A stretch of 64,000 bases of DNA, taken from the NCBI GenBank assembly GCA_965218985.1, contig CBDCMP010000004.1, positions 310,001-374,000 of the forward strand. The letters run 5' to 3'. This DNA is from Pseudopedobacter sp965218985 (GTDB taxonomy: Bacteria; Bacteroidota; Bacteroidia; Sphingobacteriales; Sphingobacteriaceae). The position numbers were made by a program, and so were the translations under genes. Position 1 is the first letter of the stretch, and each line of letters starts with the position of its first letter. The notes below the pieces were generated by a model. The model was not told the origin of the DNA, made no database searches, and was given only the letters and a program-made list of their open reading frames with translations. Below are positions 61,612-64,000 of the stretch, in pieces.

Positions 61612-64000
61612 TTAATACTCGGCCAAATTTCCAAAATGTATATGATTATTATGATCATCATAAGGAGTTACATTTTTAAGCGCTTGATATTTGGATTTCT
61701 TTCCAACATAAATAGTTTGAAATCTATAAAACCTCATAGCATCAATTACGGACTGATTGTGTAATATTGCTTGTTTGTGTTGTGGTGTTTCCTCACCATC
61801 ATTTAAATCTGGGATTTCATTACCTGCTCCAAAATCTTGATAACGCATATCATATGAAGCACCACTTGCATGAGCTACACTAATGTAACAGGTTCCATTT
61901 GAATATGCTCCACCATTAAAATAATGTGTAAATTGAATGGTTCTTATTAATGCCCCGAGAAACGCGGCCATGACTTTTGGGTTAAGATACATTCTTTCAC
62001 TTTTGGTTAATATTATTAAATTTTGGTTATTAATTGGGAACACAAGTTTTCTAAATTTAACTCCATCTATATAAACTTCTTGAAAAAGACTAGGGATGAA
62101 TCTAACCATGAACACCCTCTTATTTAAACTTTCGTATTTAATAATTCCATGAGTGCCATTATCAGTAACCCAAATATCTTTATTCGCATAGTAATAAAAA
62201 TCATAACTTGTATTTTCACCCATTAATCCGTCCTTTTTAGTGCCGTTTGGAGGCACTGAAGTAAATTTAATCCTATTTTTCCTATCTAAATACTTGTTCC
62301 CATTTGAAACACCATCAATTTCTATTATATCACATTCACAAATTGTATACTCATTTCCATTTTCGTGATGATAAATATATTTAATTCTATTACCTGATTG
62401 TATATAAGAAGGGGTCATTTTACCTTTTTGAAATACTTCACCTTTATTGTGATAAATATGAAACTCAACCTGATTAGTGGCATCAGGAGTTTTATTAGCT
62501 GAAAACTCTTTGGAATTGTAGAAGAACCTGTCTATACTGTAAACAAGAATGGGCGAACCTGATTTGGTAGGTACAGCATAAGCCAAATCACCATTGCTAT
62601 CCAGACCCTGTACTTTTAACTGATACTGATAAACTGCAAGGCCCACATTAGTCACCCCATCGAAATAGACCGGTGGGCCATCCTGACCCAGATAAGGCTC
62701 TAAAAATAAATAGGTGTGATGTCCACTGTCTAAGGAATAAGCGGCTGTTTTAACTGCTTCCATTTCAGCCACTGTTAAACCTAAAAATAAAGCAGATTCC
62801 CTTTCTTTTAAATTATTGGTCTCGCAGTTCGTAATGCTTATTATCTTGATGTCCTCCTCATGTGGGCCACTGGTATCCTTATTCTCAAACAACCTGGTTT
62901 CAATTGTCAAATACCTGCCTATCTTATCTGAAAAAGCTTTGCTGTTCAAATCCAGCTTGCTCACCTTGACAGGATTGGGGTACTTTAATCCCGTGGTTCT
63001 GTACTGTACTTTTAAATTGGAATAAAAAAGCACTTTACCCTCATCCCAAAACGCACCATTGTTAGCTATGTATTTGAACCCCCCCTCATGGCCATTGTTA
63101 TTCAATTCTTCACCGATGTAGACCGGATTTGAATTCTCCACTTCTCTTAATTTTGAAGACGGACTACTAAAATCATCAGGGATCAGATCTATCGAACAAA
63201 AAGCATGGTCATAATACCTGTTGTTTCTTACAAATGGGCTTGGGGAAGTTTGATCTATGGCAGAATGAAAATAGTGCATTTTGACATAATAGGGCTTCGA
63301 TGGAATGGTGAGGTCGATGTCTTTTGTCCATCCGGGATCAGCATCATCAATCAAATCATCAAAAAAAGGGGTATTTTGATTTTTTGATTTTAAACTTTTT
63401 GATTCAATATAGATCAAGGGTTTGATGTTGCCATCTGTGCGCAGTTTAAAGCTCAGATTGGCAATGTTTTCCAGGTAAATGACCGGCCAGCCTTCAGTTT
63501 CGTAATTTTGGAATGTAGCGTTATGATTTAAAACGATATACTGGTAATCCTGATAATAATTATAGGAATAGCCTTTGTCACTTCTGATGTCCAGATACAA
63601 CCTATCTTTGGTGAAAAATTTAGACAAAACATCCGTATATAATTCAGCTTCCTTTTTTTTGATGGTTGTTTTGGTCTGACCAGAATAAGTGGAGGTGTTC
63701 ACCCCTGTTTTTTGGTATGATCCAAAAAAAGCTACCGGGTCAACGAAAGCCAAGATGGCTTCCCTTCTGGCTCTCAACGTTGATCCCGTTAAATTACTAA
63801 CATCTATGACTGTTTGGTTATTTTTAACAAATTCTATGTCGACAGTGATTTTTTCAGGTTCTAAAATGATTTCAAAACCGGTTTCTCCAGTAACAGATGA
63901 AACAAATTCACCAAACCATTCCCCTTCCTTTATTTGAATCGGGGCTATATTTATATTTGAACTTCTGAATATTTCATTGATGCTCTTATCGGTGGACATG
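61612..64000 (-). CDS. Large protein A, copy 2, 5' end beyond window
   Basis: The frame is open to the right edge; by comparison with copy 1 about 136 N-terminal residues lie outside. From MSTDKSINEIF on it matches copy 1 almost residue for residue for some 400 residues, then drops to roughly 70% in the last 250. The metallopeptidase pattern is kept: VAHASGASYDMR and HNNHIHFG. An insertion/substitution (DGPPVYFDGVTN for APALYTDSTQ) marks one difference mid-protein. The array's promoter must be to the right of the window. Confidence 0.75.
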   Translation of the reverse strand, partial: MSTDKSINEIFRSSNINIAPIQIKEGEWFGEFVSSVTGETGFEIILEPEKITVDIEFVKNNQTVIDVSNLTGSTLRARREAILAFVDPVAFFGSYQKTGVNTSTYSGQTKTTIKKKEAELYTDVLSKFFTKDRLYLDIRSDKGYSYNYYQDYQYIVLNHNATFQNYETEGWPVIYLENIANLSFKLRTDGNIKPLIYIESKSLKSKNQNTPFFDDLIDDADPGWTKDIDLTIPSKPYYVKMHYFHSAIDQTSPSPFVRNNRYYDHAFCSIDLIPDDFSSPSSKLREVENSNPVYIGEELNNNGHEGGFKYIANNGAFWDEGKVLFYSNLKVQYRTTGLKYPNPVKVSKLDLNSKAFSDKIGRYLTIETRLFENKDTSGPHEEDIKIISITNCETNNLKERESALFLGLTVAEMEAVKTAAYSLDSGHHTYLFLEPYLGQDGPPVYFDGVTNVGLAVYQYQLKVQGLDSNGDLAYAVPTKSGSPILVYSIDRFFYNSKEFSANKTPDATNQVEFHIYHNKGEVFQKGKMTPSYIQSGNRIKYIYHHENGNEYTICECDIIEIDGVSNGNKYLDRKNRIKFTSVPPNGTKKDGLMGENTSYDFYYYANKDIWVTDNGTHGIIKYESLNKRVFMVRFIPSLFQEVYIDGVKFRKLVFPINNQNLIILTKSERMYLNPKVMAAFLGALIRTIQFTHYFNGGAYSNGTCYISVAHASGASYDMRYQDFGAGNEIPDLNDGEETPQHKQAILHNQSVIDAMRFYRFQTIYVGKKSKYQALKNVTPYDDHNNHIHFGNLAEY

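Overview
The window looks like a chromosomal segment of a Bacteroidota bacterium, most likely of the Sphingobacteriaceae/Cytophagia type. The markers are a fused CcoN-CcoO oxidase gene, a TonB receptor paired with a DUF4249 lipoprotein, a DUF1573 protein, a fused E1 alpha-beta 2-oxoacid dehydrogenase, tRNAs without an encoded CCA end, AT-rich spacers and the near absence of Shine-Dalgarno sequences. Species cannot be named from sequence alone.

Layout: (1) 1-4300, leftward, the start of a DISARM-like phage-defence operon: a DrmE-like protein followed by the helicase DrmA, which is cut by the window edge. (2) 4.3-8.4 kb, two miniature inverted-repeat elements, a DUF1573 protein, the fused E1 dehydrogenase and two tRNAs. 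(3) 9.1-12.5 kb, a stand-alone NRPS module (A-PCP-TE) translationally coupled to its own 4'-phosphopantetheinyl transferase. (4) 12.5-14.4 kb, small proteins, a dead REP-associated transposase and a VOC protein. (5) 14.6-30.8 kb, a microaerobic respiration and stress island: cbb3 oxidase (ccoNO, ccoQ, ccoP) with assembly factors (ccoG, fixH, a SafE-like protein, ccoS, ccoI), then TSUP permease, acyl-CoA hydrolase/CoA-transferase, universal stress protein, a NimA-like flavoprotein, peroxiredoxin, OsmC and an L,D-transpeptidase lipoprotein. Six copies of a TGAY-N4-RTCA palindrome lie in the promoter regions of this island and nowhere else I could see, which suggests one Crp/Fnr-type regulator. 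(6) 31.2-36.4 kb, a TonB receptor/DUF4249 locus broken by an IS3-family insertion and frameshifts. (7) 36.5-64 kb, a leftward array of very large proteins without signal peptides.

Region 7 is the most unusual part. In transcription order it holds two copies of a three-gene cassette: A, a large protein with a C-terminal LAS-type (M15/M74-like) metallopeptidase motif; B, a small lipoprotein touching the end of A; C, a giant beta-rich protein. These are followed by D (about 1,620 aa), E (coiled coil, phage-tail-fibre-like motif and repeats), F (NodB-like deacetylase), G (Ig-like repeats) and H. The A copies are nearly identical at the N-terminal side and diverge towards the peptidase end; the B copies diverge strongly. 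That is the pattern of polymorphic effector-immunity pairs. The tail-fibre-like features of E and the absence of Sec signals suggest a phage-tail-like particle or its cargo, but no sheath, tube, baseplate or VgrG gene is in the window.

Several reading frames (L,D-transpeptidase signal peptide, TonB receptor, D, E, second copy of C) are broken by single-base shifts, some in homopolymers. Either the sequence carries indel errors or this accessory region is decaying; raw reads would decide.
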